Virus record (IMG/VR): IMGVR_UViG_3300042691_012873
Span: 1 to 61,104 of that record
Direction: 5' to 3' (one strand)
Source: a virus
Length of the DNA stretch: 61,104 nucleotides
In this document: in pieces, positions 8,149 through 17,152 of the stretch
Layout of the letters: each line of letters begins with the position of its first letter
Position numbering within the stretch: position 1 is the first letter of the stretch
Program-made: the position numbers and the translations under genes
Notes under the pieces: generated by a model
What the model was told of the DNA's origin: nothing
Database searches by the model: none
Seen by the model: the letters and a program-made list of their open reading frames with translations, nothing else

Positions 8149-9450
8149 TTACGGAGCGTCTGTTGCTGCGTCCATCCAAGCAACTGCGTCCAGTTCTTCC
8201 ATGTTGATACCGAACCGGATGTAGACAGTGTACTCAATGGTGTCCTTCTTGGCGCGGTACTCACGGTTTACCGTGATGTCGCGCTGTAGGCCCCATACGC
8301 GGTTGTCTGGGAAAGACAACTCAACGTAGTCCTCCTTGAAGAAGGGAACCTCTAGGACTGGAATACCAAGAACGCGGGTTGTGCGAGCAGGCCCAAAGGT
8401 CTGGTCTGTTCCACTTAGCCAGTTGTTCCGGTAAGCCTCTGTTGCTACGTTGTTGTCGTAGGATAGAGGGCCAGTTCCGTTGTTAGCAACGATGTTTGCA
8501 AAGGTGTCTGTTCCACAGTAGAACTTCATGCCTGTGCGGATCGCACGGTACTTGCGTGGGAGCGCTAGGATGAGACCCTGTAGGACCTCTGGCTTCCACT
8601 GGGTAATGGCTGGACCAGTCGTACCGGGAGCGGGTGTGCCGGTTCCTGCTGGGTTCTTGGCCTCGTGTGTGCCACCGCCTGCGCCTGCACCGATGGACTG
8701 CTGGACAATCTTGACGAAGCCGTCCATGATGCTTGTGAAAGCATCATTGGAGCCCTTGTCGCCATTGATAGCGAGGTCCTCAAGGTCATTACCGAATGCG
8801 TTAGTCATCAGGCGAACCAGATGGTCCTCAAATGCTGCACCTTCGATGTTGTCCTCAAGTGACTCAGTAGAGAGTTCCCAGTCAAGACGAATCTTTGTGG
8901 TTACTAGTTCTACCTTCGTGAATCGTGCCCCAGCATTGACGTAAGTGTCGTCTGCTTGGTTTGCCGCACGGATGACGCGCTCGCCAACGTTGACCTTCTC
9001 AATCTCCATTGTGTTCGCACGCATCGTGACCTTGCGACCATCGTTCGCCAGAACGGTTGCGTTCCAGACATAATCGATGAAGCGCTGTGCCTGATCGTAG
9101 CGCAAGCGTCCACCGACATCACCGCTAGGGTTTGAAGAGTTCTTCCCACCGGGATAGTTCCCATCAAACTGGTTAGAGGCTTGACCTAGGAATCCCCAAG
9201 TCTGTGGCTGATTGGCGTTTGGGCCTGCCACGGCTGCGCCGTCGTCAAGGTTGCCTACACCACCAGCAGCGAATACGCCTGAGGCATGTACGCCGTATCC
9301 GTCTTCTACTGCTCTACCTGCGAAGGTAGCGTCTGTAGAAATTCCGTCTAGCGAATGCCCCTGCTCGGGGCTAGCATCAGGACCAGCAGGCTCTGTCCCC
9401 ATCTGGGTACGCTCTGCTCCTGCCTTTTCAATCTTTGTGTTTTCTGACAT
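8149..9450 (-). CDS. Major capsid protein (HK97 fold)
   Basis: A 433-residue protein directly after the protease/scaffold gene. The first 80 residues are Gly/Ala/Asp rich and low in complexity. The remainder has typical HK97-fold features: a paired strand and long-helix region (LSTESLEDNIEGAAFEDHLV, LEDLAINGDKGSNDAFTS), then GIPVLEVPFFKEDYVELSF and a late DITVNREYRAKKDTIEYTVY strand region. AGGAGGTGAC precedes the start. It forms the icosahedral shell. An efficient terminator follows, matching high expression. Confidence 0.92.
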   Translation of the reverse strand: MSENTKIEKAGAERTQMGTEPAGPDASPEQGHSLDGISTDATFAGRAVEDGYGVHASGVFAAGGVGNLDDGAAVAGPNANQPQTWGFLGQASNQFDGNYPGGKNSSNPSGDVGGRLRYDQAQRFIDYVWNATVLANDGRKVTMRANTMEIEKVNVGERVIRAANQADDTYVNAGARFTKVELVTTKIRLDWELSTESLEDNIEGAAFEDHLVRLMTNAFGNDLEDLAINGDKGSNDAFTSIMDGFVKIVQQSIGAGAGGGTHEAKNPAGTGTPAPGTTGPAITQWKPEVLQGLILALPRKYRAIRTGMKFYCGTDTFANIVANNGTGPLSYDNNVATEAYRNNWLSGTDQTFGPARTTRVLGIPVLEVPFFKEDYVELSFPDNRVWGLQRDITVNREYRAKKDTIEYTVYIRFGINMEELDAVAWMDAATDAP

Positions 9451-9479
9451 TTTATGTCACCTCCTGTTAATTTTTGTTT

Positions 9480-10703
9480 CTATTGGAATAGGTCGGACTT
9501 TGTGAGGAATACGCCGTTCCATAGTGATTTCTGAACCTTTACAGGTTCGAACTGCACGACATCTCCGATGTCGCCAGACTTGCGGAATGCTGTGTCCTTT
9601 TCTACTGACTGGACACGCATTCCAAACTCATTAATTCCACCCTTGACTGATTCCACCTCGGCCTGAACACCGGAGATATCCTTCTGTAGGCTGTCTACCT
9701 TAGCGTTCAGTGTGCTTACGGTGTCAGCAAGAGCAGTAATGACCTGAGTAAGTTGTGATTGGAGAGACTTGACTACCGCCGTTACTTCGGCAGCAGGATC
9801 GGCCTCTGGCTCTTCTGGTGTTTCTGGGTCTGCGGGGTCCTCAACCTCCACATCACCTTCTACAGCCTCGGCAACCGCTTCGGCAACTACGTCCTCTGGG
9901 GTTTCTGCTTCGATCTTGGCCTCAACCTCAACTGACTTCTCAAGGTCTGCAACGACCTCGGATTCTACTGTATCTGTTTCCATACTGTTTACCTCCTTTA
10001 CCTTTGTTAGCATCCCCTTGACTACCTCGGCCCTGTCGGCATCGTTTGTCTCTACGAAACCGATAGTGCTCATCTCCTTGTCACAACGAGGACACTCGGA
10101 GGTGTGTGAAGTGGAAAGTTGGACTACATCGTCATCAGCGCACCAGAAGACATTCTCTATGAGAGCGGTAGCGAGCATTCCTGTCGCTACCCCCTTCTGA
10201 ATAGAGAGGATGTTTGCAAACTGGTTTGCTGGGTTATCCACAAGGGATAGTTCATGTAGGTCGTATTCCTTGATGATTCGCACAGGCTTATTGAGTCTCT
10301 CATCAAAGACGGTCTCGGTCTTCTTTGCTGAACCACCGATGGAGAACCCTGTGAGTGTTCCATCAAGGACCTTCTCCCAAGTGTCCTGTGCGCCCTTGCT
10401 GATGTAGGCAGAGACATAGATGCCGTCATAGAACTGCTTGGTGTTGGTGTCGTAGTAGACATCCTCCTTGAAGGAGAGTGCCTTTCCTACTGCGAGGTTT
10501 GAGTGCTGCTCTCTGATGTTACCCCGCCAGTTTGAGAATGCCCTGAGAGAAGCCTTGCCGTCGATGACATCATCCTGCTCATCTGGTGATGCGACAGTAG
10601 CCCATCCAGAGACAACTCTACGCTCTCTGTCTACCTTCTCAATAGGCATAGAGATGCGAACGTCGTCGCCTGTAACATTGAAGTGTGCCTTATTAATGTC
10701 CAT
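9480..10703 (-). CDS. Prohead protease with scaffold-like C-terminal region
   Basis: A 407-residue protein. I choose ATG 10703 (MDINKAHFNV) because AGGAGG precedes it; the frame is open further upstream but has no better start. Residues 20-160 are a phage prohead protease (GWATVASPDEQDDVIDG, a His in REQH near 67, Ser near 121 in GFSIGGSAK, ELSLVDNPAN). A small zinc-ribbon-like insert (WCADDD...ECPRCDKEM) is at about 180-205. Residues 245-350 are very acidic, then coiled coil, as in fused scaffolds. It would mature the capsid shell and guide its assembly. Confidence 0.88.
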   Translation of the reverse strand: MDINKAHFNVTGDDVRISMPIEKVDRERRVVSGWATVASPDEQDDVIDGKASLRAFSNWRGNIREQHSNLAVGKALSFKEDVYYDTNTKQFYDGIYVSAYISKGAQDTWEKVLDGTLTGFSIGGSAKKTETVFDERLNKPVRIIKEYDLHELSLVDNPANQFANILSIQKGVATGMLATALIENVFWCADDDVVQLSTSHTSECPRCDKEMSTIGFVETNDADRAEVVKGMLTKVKEVNSMETDTVESEVVADLEKSVEVEAKIEAETPEDVVAEAVAEAVEGDVEVEDPADPETPEEPEADPAAEVTAVVKSLQSQLTQVITALADTVSTLNAKVDSLQKDISGVQAEVESVKGGINEFGMRVQSVEKDTAFRKSGDIGDVVQFEPVKVQKSLWNGVFLTKSDLFQ

Positions 10704-10713
10704 GCTGCCTCCT

Positions 10714-10722
10714 ATTATACCA
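10714..10722 (-). promoter_or_regulatory. Promoter core of the protease gene
   Basis: TGGTATAAT on the minus strand, preceded by AAAACGGA as at the major tail promoter. The AGGAGG ribosome site begins right after it, so the leader is only about ten bases. Confidence 0.55.
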
Positions 10723-10749
10723 TCCGTTTTCACGAACGTAATACAACTG

Positions 10750-12369
10750 TTATTTTCCTTGCACCGCACGGCCTTCGCCCTTGGCATTACGACCAGTAGG
10801 CGTGGATGTGCTGTCTGTTGCGTTCGTAGCACGAGCAATTGAACGCTCGTCTGTGCCCTTCTCATCATTCTTCTGAGAGGCAATCTGCTTGGGTGCCTGC
10901 TCAAATACCTTGTCCCCACCGGGGAGAGGACCCTTGCCCAGAGACTCTCTTACTTCGTTGGGAGTGATGACCTGATCCTTAAGGTAAATGTCATCAATGG
11001 CAGCCTGTGCTGTCTCGTCTGTGAGAGTGAACTCATTGAACTTCAACTCTAGGATGTCGCTCTTCTCTCTGATGACTCTGGCGATCTGCTTTTCCAGTCT
11101 ACCCTGCGCTGGGCGTGCTACTTGCTCCTTGAAGGTGCGGTCCTGTGCGAGGGCAGCAGCAAGGCCACCAATGTCTGTCCCACCCAACTTGGATAGGGGA
11201 ACTTGGTGTGCGGTGAGGATTTGATCCCTATTGGTCTTCCGATACTTGTCGAAGGACGCTTCCTGAACTTGGTTCTCTACCGCCTGCATGTTGAACTCTA
11301 CCTTGTTCCCATCCTGATCGGAGGGAAGAGGAAGGAAGAGCGAGCGATGGTTCTGGCCCCGTAGGTTCGTCTGGAAGAAGCGGAACATCGTATCCTCTGC
11401 ATCGGCAGAGAACTTCGCACCCTTCAAGGTGATGACGTAGCGGGGGACTGCCTTGTTTTCAAAGTAGTCGATGTTGTACTGCTCAGCCATAGTGTCGCCT
11501 ATCAGGGCAGACATAGCAGAGATTATATCCGGTACCCCGTAGAAAGTGTTGATGGGAGAGTAGGACTTGAAGTGGATAATCTCGTTGGGACGAGGATCAT
11601 TGGTGATGGGGTTGGGGTTGGTTGCTTGGAAATTGCGGAAGTAGACTACTAGGTTGCTAATGATTTGAACGTAGCCGTCACGCAGTCTCCGTACCCGCAT
11701 CGTGGTGGAGGGGATATGACCGATGTAGCCGATGTCCCCTGTAACGGTACGGCCTATCTCCATGTAAGCGTTTCCTGTTGCTTCCAAGTCTATCTTGATC
11801 TTCTCCATTACCCCCGTAAAACTGTCCTCATCGTTGGTGTTTTCCAGCCAGTCGATCATCTCTGCCTTATGGCGTTCGATCTTCTGCTTGGCCTTCTTGG
11901 TCTTCTCCTTGTCGTCTACGCTCTCCATCTTAATCATCACATCTCTGGTGGGATGGAATTCATAGCCAAGTCCTACGACGTTGGCTGTCTTGGCGTCAAT
12001 AGCAGCATGGTTGGCAAAGTTCGTATCGTAGAAGTTAGCCAACTCGTAGAGGTTGTATGGAGGGGTAACTACATCGAATAGGCCATAGGCGGTGCGCATA
12101 GTGTCTCCGGGGTTCATGGCCTTGCTACCGGCATCGGCGTGGCCCTGTGGGATCATTCCGCTACTATCCCTGTACCCTGCGGGTACGTCCTTGGTGCCTA
12201 TTGCCTTCTCTATCCGGCTAGTCTTGCGCTTGAAGTTAGGAGAGATTCCCGTCATTACCTTAAGGTCACTCCACCCCTTCATAAAGGGGTCAGCATCCTT
12301 GAATGGGTCTGGGGCAAGGTCATCCTCATCGATGTCCCTTGTCCGTAGGTTAATAATCTGCTCTTCCAT
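10750..12369 (-). CDS. Portal protein
   Basis: A 539-residue protein of the HK97/PBSX portal type: MRTAYGLFDVVTPPYNLYEL, GNAYMEIGRTVTGDIGYIGH, NEIIHFKSYSPINTFYGVPD and LTAHQVPLSKLGGTDIGG are family-like blocks. It forms the dodecameric DNA gate at one capsid vertex. The C-terminal 50 residues are polar and low in complexity. Neighbours fit (protease and capsid follow), but the gene upstream is not a terminase, which is unusual. Confidence 0.9.
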   Translation of the reverse strand: MEEQIINLRTRDIDEDDLAPDPFKDADPFMKGWSDLKVMTGISPNFKRKTSRIEKAIGTKDVPAGYRDSSGMIPQGHADAGSKAMNPGDTMRTAYGLFDVVTPPYNLYELANFYDTNFANHAAIDAKTANVVGLGYEFHPTRDVMIKMESVDDKEKTKKAKQKIERHKAEMIDWLENTNDEDSFTGVMEKIKIDLEATGNAYMEIGRTVTGDIGYIGHIPSTTMRVRRLRDGYVQIISNLVVYFRNFQATNPNPITNDPRPNEIIHFKSYSPINTFYGVPDIISAMSALIGDTMAEQYNIDYFENKAVPRYVITLKGAKFSADAEDTMFRFFQTNLRGQNHRSLFLPLPSDQDGNKVEFNMQAVENQVQEASFDKYRKTNRDQILTAHQVPLSKLGGTDIGGLAAALAQDRTFKEQVARPAQGRLEKQIARVIREKSDILELKFNEFTLTDETAQAAIDDIYLKDQVITPNEVRESLGKGPLPGGDKVFEQAPKQIASQKNDEKGTDERSIARATNATDSTSTPTGRNAKGEGRAVQGK

Positions 12370-12370
12370 C

Positions 12371-12772
12371 TTACTCTCCCAAGTGCTTTATTGTCTGTTG
12401 TGCGTCGTAGACCGATCCCAAGTCATTCAGGAGCAGTTCTCCCTTGCCGAACCTGTCTATCTGCTCGCTGTACTCTTCCTCGCTTACTCGTCCTACCCCC
12501 GCTACAAACACGGCCTTGCCGTTGGGGTATCCGTAGTAGCGAGCAGCGCTGGTTATTTCAGAGATAGCGCGTAAGTCATCCTTGCGTGCGGGGATGTTGA
12601 GGGGGTTTCCATCATCATCACGAAGCAACTTCTTCTCATCAAGGAGCATCCAGAAGTAGGAACCATACTGGTAGCCTACGAGTTTCTCCTGCCCCTTGCC
12701 CTTATCAACAACAGACCACCGGGCATTCTTCACTGCCTTGTGGTTGACCTTGAGCCTGCGAGTTTTAGACAT
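12371..12772 (-). CDS. Hypothetical protein upstream of portal
   Basis: A 133-residue basic protein (MSKTRRLKVNHKAVKNARWS) ending one base before the portal ATG, so probably translationally coupled. It has an AGGAGAA ribosome site and a TGGTATAAT core 24 bases upstream. No family recognised. The YGYPNGKAVFVAGVGRVSEE region is beta-rich. In this position other phages have small terminase or adaptor proteins, but no DNA-binding motif is clear here. Confidence 0.65.
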   Translation of the reverse strand: MSKTRRLKVNHKAVKNARWSVVDKGKGQEKLVGYQYGSYFWMLLDEKKLLRDDDGNPLNIPARKDDLRAISEITSAARYYGYPNGKAVFVAGVGRVSEEEYSEQIDRFGKGELLLNDLGSVYDAQQTIKHLGE

Positions 12773-12795
12773 ATTTCTCCTTTAGTGGTGCCAAT

Positions 12796-12804
12796 ATTAT
12801 ACCA
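12796..12804 (-). promoter_or_regulatory. Extended -10 promoter core, head-gene unit
   Basis: TGGTATAAT on the minus strand between the LamG-like gene stop and the gene starting at 12772. It probably drives the portal unit. Confidence 0.55.
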
Positions 12805-12815
12805 CAGGCGACCAC

Positions 12816-15800
12816 TTAAAGGGGTTTACGACTGAAACTTGACCATTCGATGTCAGAAAACAGCACTACTGCGTCCTCTTGTAGCAACATACCGTGCGTA
12901 TCATCGACTATTGTGCGGTTGGTTCCGGTGTAAACATCGTAAAACATATCAGGACCGATGGGGTATTCGGTGTGTGTTGTCTTGTAGAGCATATCCGATA
13001 GTGTGATCGGCTGCCACTTGGCCCAGTTATCAACAGTAGCAGCATCATTATCATCCTTAACCTCTTCCCAAGTGCGCTTGTCCTTCTGGATGAAGAGTTG
13101 AGCGCCTGTGGGATGGTGGAAGGAGATGCCGTTGAATACCGCCCCGGAGAGAAGGTTGATGCCTCCAAGATAGTTGCCGAAGTTGATGGGATGCCTAAAG
13201 ACTACCCCGATGATCGTCCATTCACCCTTGACGAGCACAGGGGCTCCCACCTTATTCCCATCTTGGAAGAAGGTCATTCCCATAGAGGGGAAGGTGAGTG
13301 TTCCCTTGGTGACTCCAAAGTCTATTATCCCCGATGGGGCATCAAGGGAGAAGAGTGTCTGCTGGTCGGTGCCTCCCCAGTTCACCCACACTTCAAACAT
13401 AATGACATCGTAGGACTGGACGAGTTGCTTGTTGATGGGGAGTGTTATTCCCTTTTCAATAGTGTCGTGTGTCCCTACTACCTCTATGCCGCTATCCTGT
13501 GTGAGATAGAGGTAGGGAGTGTTGCCCTTGTAGATGCAGAATGGGACCTTGCCACGATAGTCGTAGTAGTGTCCTGCTCGTAGGTAGGGAGAGATTTCAT
13601 ATCCATACCGGGTTCCAATACGGGGGAAATCAAAGTCGTCCAGTACCTTGCTCGCAAGCGCCTGTGAGCGCATTTTGAAGGGAGAGGAAAGGATGCCGTC
13701 TATCTCTATCTTGTGATGGAGGACGACAGCGGTGTTGTGGATGCCCAGTCGCTTGGGAGGATAGATGATGGTGCGGTCAGTTATTTCAAATGCCTCCTGT
13801 GAGATGTTGGTCATAGCGCGGGTGGTCATTCCGTTTACCACCAATACCCTGTCCTCGTTAGTGTCCACGATGCGGTGCTTGCCCAGCGAGATGTGATTGG
13901 GGAACTCATCCAAGTGCCTAATGATGCGCTTGTTGGTAAGGCGCTGGAAGGTGAGATAGGTTTTGATGGGAGACTTGGAGAAGTCGTAGTTTCCATCCAC
14001 ATCTTGTGTGGCGACAGTGGGGAAGCCCCTGTTGTATTGGATGAAGTCAAGGTCGTATACCTGCTGGCCTTCGGGAGTCCATCCCATCTTGGCGAAGTAG
14101 GACAGAGGGAAGTATTCCTCCCAGTAGGCCGATACAGCGATGTCAAGGAAGTAGGTGTTGAACTCCTGCTTTGCCTTGAGTGTGTAGGATGCTGTTGCAG
14201 TCATAAACCATTTTGCTTCTACGTCTGACTCTATGACTACCTCCCCAAAGTCGGGAAGCGATGCTTCGCTTGCCTCATTACAGAAGCCAACCCTGTATAT
14301 CTTGCCCTCAAAGGTATTGACTCCATCTCCACCTACATAGAGTTGGACAAGTGAGGGTGTGCCGAAGAAGCGGGTAGCCAGAGACCCGTATAAAGCGAAA
14401 AGTTCCCCTAGGTGAATACCCACCCCAAATGGCTTAGAGAGGTCTACGGTGTGCTCACGGAGCGTGAAGGTGGTGTCTCCACGGTACTCTGCCTTGACCT
14501 TATCTTCCAAGAGGAAGAACTCTATCTCATGCTTGCTCGCTGTATTCACAAACTTGAATAGTGTTTGCTTGTCTGGTGTGCGCAGACCCTCAAATGTGCC
14601 GTAGATCATCTTAACCGGATCGTTGAGCACGTTGAGAGAGTTGTAGAGCAAGTGGCAGGGCTGCGTCCACGCAGGGTCAGGATGTAGAGTGAAGTAGGTG
14701 TCGGGTCGATTATCCGTCCCATTCTTCACTAGGTTCTCCCAGTAGAAGACATCTTCTGTATACCCGCCGATATTGATACTTGGTAGTTTGTAGTTGGGAG
14801 TTGATAGGGAGTTGCGAGTGGCAACAAGGTTGTTTGAATACCCAGCATCCCAGCGCTCCACATCGGGGTAGAGTTTCTGTGTAGTGTATTCTGCTACGGG
14901 GTAGTCGATGAAAGCGAGTGACGAGTCATAGGCATTAGTATCAACAGCGACACTCTCTACTCCCTGACCCCATACGAAACGACGCTTTGCTACAAGGTCG
15001 GGCACGGCATAGGGGAAGAGGGAATAGCAGTCTATCTCAAAGTTTTGGATGTCCTTGTCCCCGAAGAAGCCCACCCAGTCTTCATCTACAGGAGCAAGGT
15101 CTATCTTGGACGAGTCAAAGCGCACAGTCGCTACGCGCTCTCCGTTGATGACAAGCACCGCTTGGTCCCTGCGGAATATCATATCAATAAGCATAGGGCG
15201 TCCCCACGATCCAATAGGATGCGAGGCAAACTTGTTTCCTATCATCAGGGTGATGAAACCGTCCTTCACATAGAGTCCATCAGAGGAACGGAGAGGTCCC
15301 CAAATCTTCTTGGAGGTCAAGGAGTTATTGGTGAGTTTCATCCAGAACTCTACGGTGTAGGTGTTGTAGCGCCCTCCTTGGTTGATGACGCCGTGACCGG
15401 GAAGGACAATAGATGGTAAGGGGAAATACACCTTCTGCTCGTATTCATAGAGCAAGTCGTGTACGGTGTGAGGGCTTTTCCAGTCTCCCCAGATATTATC
15501 TGGGCCACCATCATTCTTTACCAGCGACCATGACCGATACTCTGCCTTGCTGATGTTGTAGGTCTGTGTAGAAGGATAGATTTTTGTAGAGTTGTCTGAA
15601 CCATAGACAAGCGGGATGCCGTAGTTCTTTGCCAACAACTCATCGTCTTCTATGAGGTAATAGCCACGCTCATCTGCTCCTGCGTAAGGCACGGCCTCAA
15701 GGAGTTTGCAGGTCAGGCCACCGAAGATGGGGTCAAAGTTGTAGTGTGCTTCGTTCCATTCTTTTGTGATTATGGTGGTTATGTCCTTTGTGCCATTCAT

Positions 15801-16367
15801 TACGGTGATGTCTGAAACCCAGTAGTTGAGGTCTACTCCATGAGGGGTTCCACTGAGGCGAATCCAAATCTTGTATTCCTTCTCAGATGAAGCAAACCCG
15901 TAAGCGTGTCCCTTCACATCAACCCATGTGTTCTGGGGAATGGAGAGTTCCCCTGCCACCTCTCCATCAAGGTCTAATTTGTGTGGGAGGGTTGATGATG
16001 TGGGAGTGACCTTGGGACCGGCATCAGTCTCTATCCCAACCGAAATCTTAGCACCTACTGCGTCTGTCGCTATCCTGAATGAGACATTCAGTTGGGATAC
16101 CGCACTGATGTTGTGAATAAAGACAGGCGAAACAATATTTAAGGGCTGCTGGACCAATGTCTTAGTGAAGTTGACGCACTTAGCAGGGTCAGGTGGATCG
16201 TTATACCCCTCTACGATACCGGGGCCTACCGTCCACGAGGAGAAGTCATTATCATTCATTATCCGGGTGACTTTGACCACTGGGTTATTCACATCGTCCA
16301 GCGGAAAGCAAGTGATAGGATGCTCGCTGAAAATACGGGATGCGTAGAGGTTCGACTGCACAGTCAT
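12816..16367 (-). CDS. Large LamG/concanavalin-like structural protein
   Basis: A 1,183-residue protein. I choose ATG 16367 (MTVQSNLYASRIFSEHPITC) because it lies exactly six bases after a TATAAT hexamer, a leaderless start; a start seven codons upstream would lie inside the promoter. At least two laminin-G-like beta-sandwich segments are visible: near residues 350-440 (YTVEFWMKLTNNSL ... VLINGERVATVRF) and near 990-1080 (YDVIMFEVWVNWGGTDQQTL ... GEWTIIGVVFRHP). Such proteins usually decorate tails or heads and bind carbohydrate. Its place between the reductase and portal, away from the tail-fibre block, is unusual. Role inferred. Confidence 0.75.
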   Translation of the reverse strand: MTVQSNLYASRIFSEHPITCFPLDDVNNPVVKVTRIMNDNDFSSWTVGPGIVEGYNDPPDPAKCVNFTKTLVQQPLNIVSPVFIHNISAVSQLNVSFRIATDAVGAKISVGIETDAGPKVTPTSSTLPHKLDLDGEVAGELSIPQNTWVDVKGHAYGFASSEKEYKIWIRLSGTPHGVDLNYWVSDITVMNGTKDITTIITKEWNEAHYNFDPIFGGLTCKLLEAVPYAGADERGYYLIEDDELLAKNYGIPLVYGSDNSTKIYPSTQTYNISKAEYRSWSLVKNDGGPDNIWGDWKSPHTVHDLLYEYEQKVYFPLPSIVLPGHGVINQGGRYNTYTVEFWMKLTNNSLTSKKIWGPLRSSDGLYVKDGFITLMIGNKFASHPIGSWGRPMLIDMIFRRDQAVLVINGERVATVRFDSSKIDLAPVDEDWVGFFGDKDIQNFEIDCYSLFPYAVPDLVAKRRFVWGQGVESVAVDTNAYDSSLAFIDYPVAEYTTQKLYPDVERWDAGYSNNLVATRNSLSTPNYKLPSINIGGYTEDVFYWENLVKNGTDNRPDTYFTLHPDPAWTQPCHLLYNSLNVLNDPVKMIYGTFEGLRTPDKQTLFKFVNTASKHEIEFFLLEDKVKAEYRGDTTFTLREHTVDLSKPFGVGIHLGELFALYGSLATRFFGTPSLVQLYVGGDGVNTFEGKIYRVGFCNEASEASLPDFGEVVIESDVEAKWFMTATASYTLKAKQEFNTYFLDIAVSAYWEEYFPLSYFAKMGWTPEGQQVYDLDFIQYNRGFPTVATQDVDGNYDFSKSPIKTYLTFQRLTNKRIIRHLDEFPNHISLGKHRIVDTNEDRVLVVNGMTTRAMTNISQEAFEITDRTIIYPPKRLGIHNTAVVLHHKIEIDGILSSPFKMRSQALASKVLDDFDFPRIGTRYGYEISPYLRAGHYYDYRGKVPFCIYKGNTPYLYLTQDSGIEVVGTHDTIEKGITLPINKQLVQSYDVIMFEVWVNWGGTDQQTLFSLDAPSGIIDFGVTKGTLTFPSMGMTFFQDGNKVGAPVLVKGEWTIIGVVFRHPINFGNYLGGINLLSGAVFNGISFHHPTGAQLFIQKDKRTWEEVKDDNDAATVDNWAKWQPITLSDMLYKTTHTEYPIGPDMFYDVYTGTNRTIVDDTHGMLLQEDAVVLFSDIEWSSFSRKPL

Positions 16368-16373
16368 ACGTCT

Positions 16374-16382
16374 ATTATACCA
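16374..16382 (-). promoter_or_regulatory. Leaderless promoter of the LamG-like gene
   Basis: TGGTATAAT on the minus strand. The hexamer is followed by exactly six bases and then the ATG at 16367, so the first base of the start codon is the predicted +1. Confidence 0.65.
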
Positions 16383-16388
16383 GTACAA

Positions 16389-16426
16389 GGAAAGGCGGCA
16401 GGGGTTTTATTCCCTACCGCCCTTCC
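16389..16426 (-). terminator. Hairpin terminator between HNH gene and LamG-like gene
   Basis: Stem GGCGGCAGGG/CCCTACCGCC with one mismatch and flanking AAGG/CCTT pairs around an AT-rich loop. On the minus strand it is followed by TTTCCTT. Confidence 0.65.
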
Positions 16427-16463
16427 TCGTCACAACCTATTAACAGGGGTGAAGTCTTATCCT

Positions 16464-16472
16464 ATTATACCA
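16464..16472 (-). promoter_or_regulatory. Promoter core overlapping the HNH stop codon
   Basis: TGGTATAAT on the minus strand supplies the stop codon of the HNH gene (GTA TAA TAG). No gene lies between it and the terminator at 16389-16426, so a transcript of about 65 bases is possible. Confidence 0.4.
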
Positions 16473-17112
16473 CGGACGATGCCTCCACCATCCAAGCAAC
16501 CACTCTCTGTAAGTCGCCTACTGATGCGTTGTTCTTTATTCTATTCGCCTTGCGTGATATTACATTCACATTTCCTTTGACGTACCCCTTGCTTGCGTCA
16601 AGTCTATCAAGGGATGCTGCTGTGTCGGTATTGCCTTTTGTAAAGGGTGTGAGGAGCACGGGACAAACATCGGGCACGACAATATCTTCTATATCAAGTT
16701 CAAACGGAATACCCTTTTTCTCTGCCCTCACTTTTGCGCCATATAGCAGAGAGTGCGGGATGTCCCTGCTTCTCTTGTCTTTCATAATGTCCGACCGACA
16801 CCTCCCACATTTAGAGGTTCTTCCCATTACTCCACTACTTTGTTTATGAAACTCGTTAAGTGGCTTTACCTTGCGGCAGTCGGTACATTCTTTGTGCCCT
16901 TCGGGCCACGCCGCCTTCTCTTCGGCAGTCCAGTCCATTTTTTTCGCGCTCACGCCTCGGCAAGAGTTACAGTAGTTTCCTATTCCGAACAGACTTCTTT
17001 TTTCTGTACGCTTGTAGTGACTAAAAGGGAATACACCAAAGCACTTCCGGCACTTTTTCATACCCTCTCCCCACGACGCTATTTCTTCTTGTGTCCAATG
17101 TCTTTGTCTCAT
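16465..17112 (-). CDS. HNH homing endonuclease
   Basis: A 215-residue protein. ATG 17112 (MRQRHWTQEE) lies exactly six bases after TATAAT, a leaderless start; the longer open frame would overlap the reductase gene. Two zinc-ribbon repeats (CRKC...CNSC and CTDC...CGRC) fill residues 20-105. The C-terminal domain has the ASLDRLDASKGYVKGNVNVI block of HNH/EndoVII-like nucleases. It is a free-standing selfish nuclease placed immediately 3' of the reductase, a common insertion target. It may cut reductase alleles lacking it, which is inference. Confidence 0.85.
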   Translation of the reverse strand: MRQRHWTQEEIASWGEGMKKCRKCFGVFPFSHYKRTEKRSLFGIGNYCNSCRGVSAKKMDWTAEEKAAWPEGHKECTDCRKVKPLNEFHKQSSGVMGRTSKCGRCRSDIMKDKRSRDIPHSLLYGAKVRAEKKGIPFELDIEDIVVPDVCPVLLTPFTKGNTDTAASLDRLDASKGYVKGNVNVISRKANRIKNNASVGDLQRVVAWMVEASSVV

Positions 17113-17118
17113 AGAGAC

Positions 17119-17127
17119 ATTATACCA
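17119..17127 (-). promoter_or_regulatory. Leaderless promoter of the HNH gene
   Basis: TGGTATAAT on the minus strand, in the gap after the reductase stop. Six bases separate the hexamer from ATG 17112. Confidence 0.65.
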
Positions 17128-17152
17128 CACTTGAACACACCGCTGTTTTTGT

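Noticed and set aside
9769-10200. Plus-strand open frames opposite the protease gene
   Set aside because: Low-complexity Ser/Thr frames, a shadow of acidic repeats on the other strand.
10704-10919. Longer N-terminus for the prohead protease
   Set aside because: It lacks protease features and crosses the TGGTATAAT core; AGGAGG marks ATG 10703.
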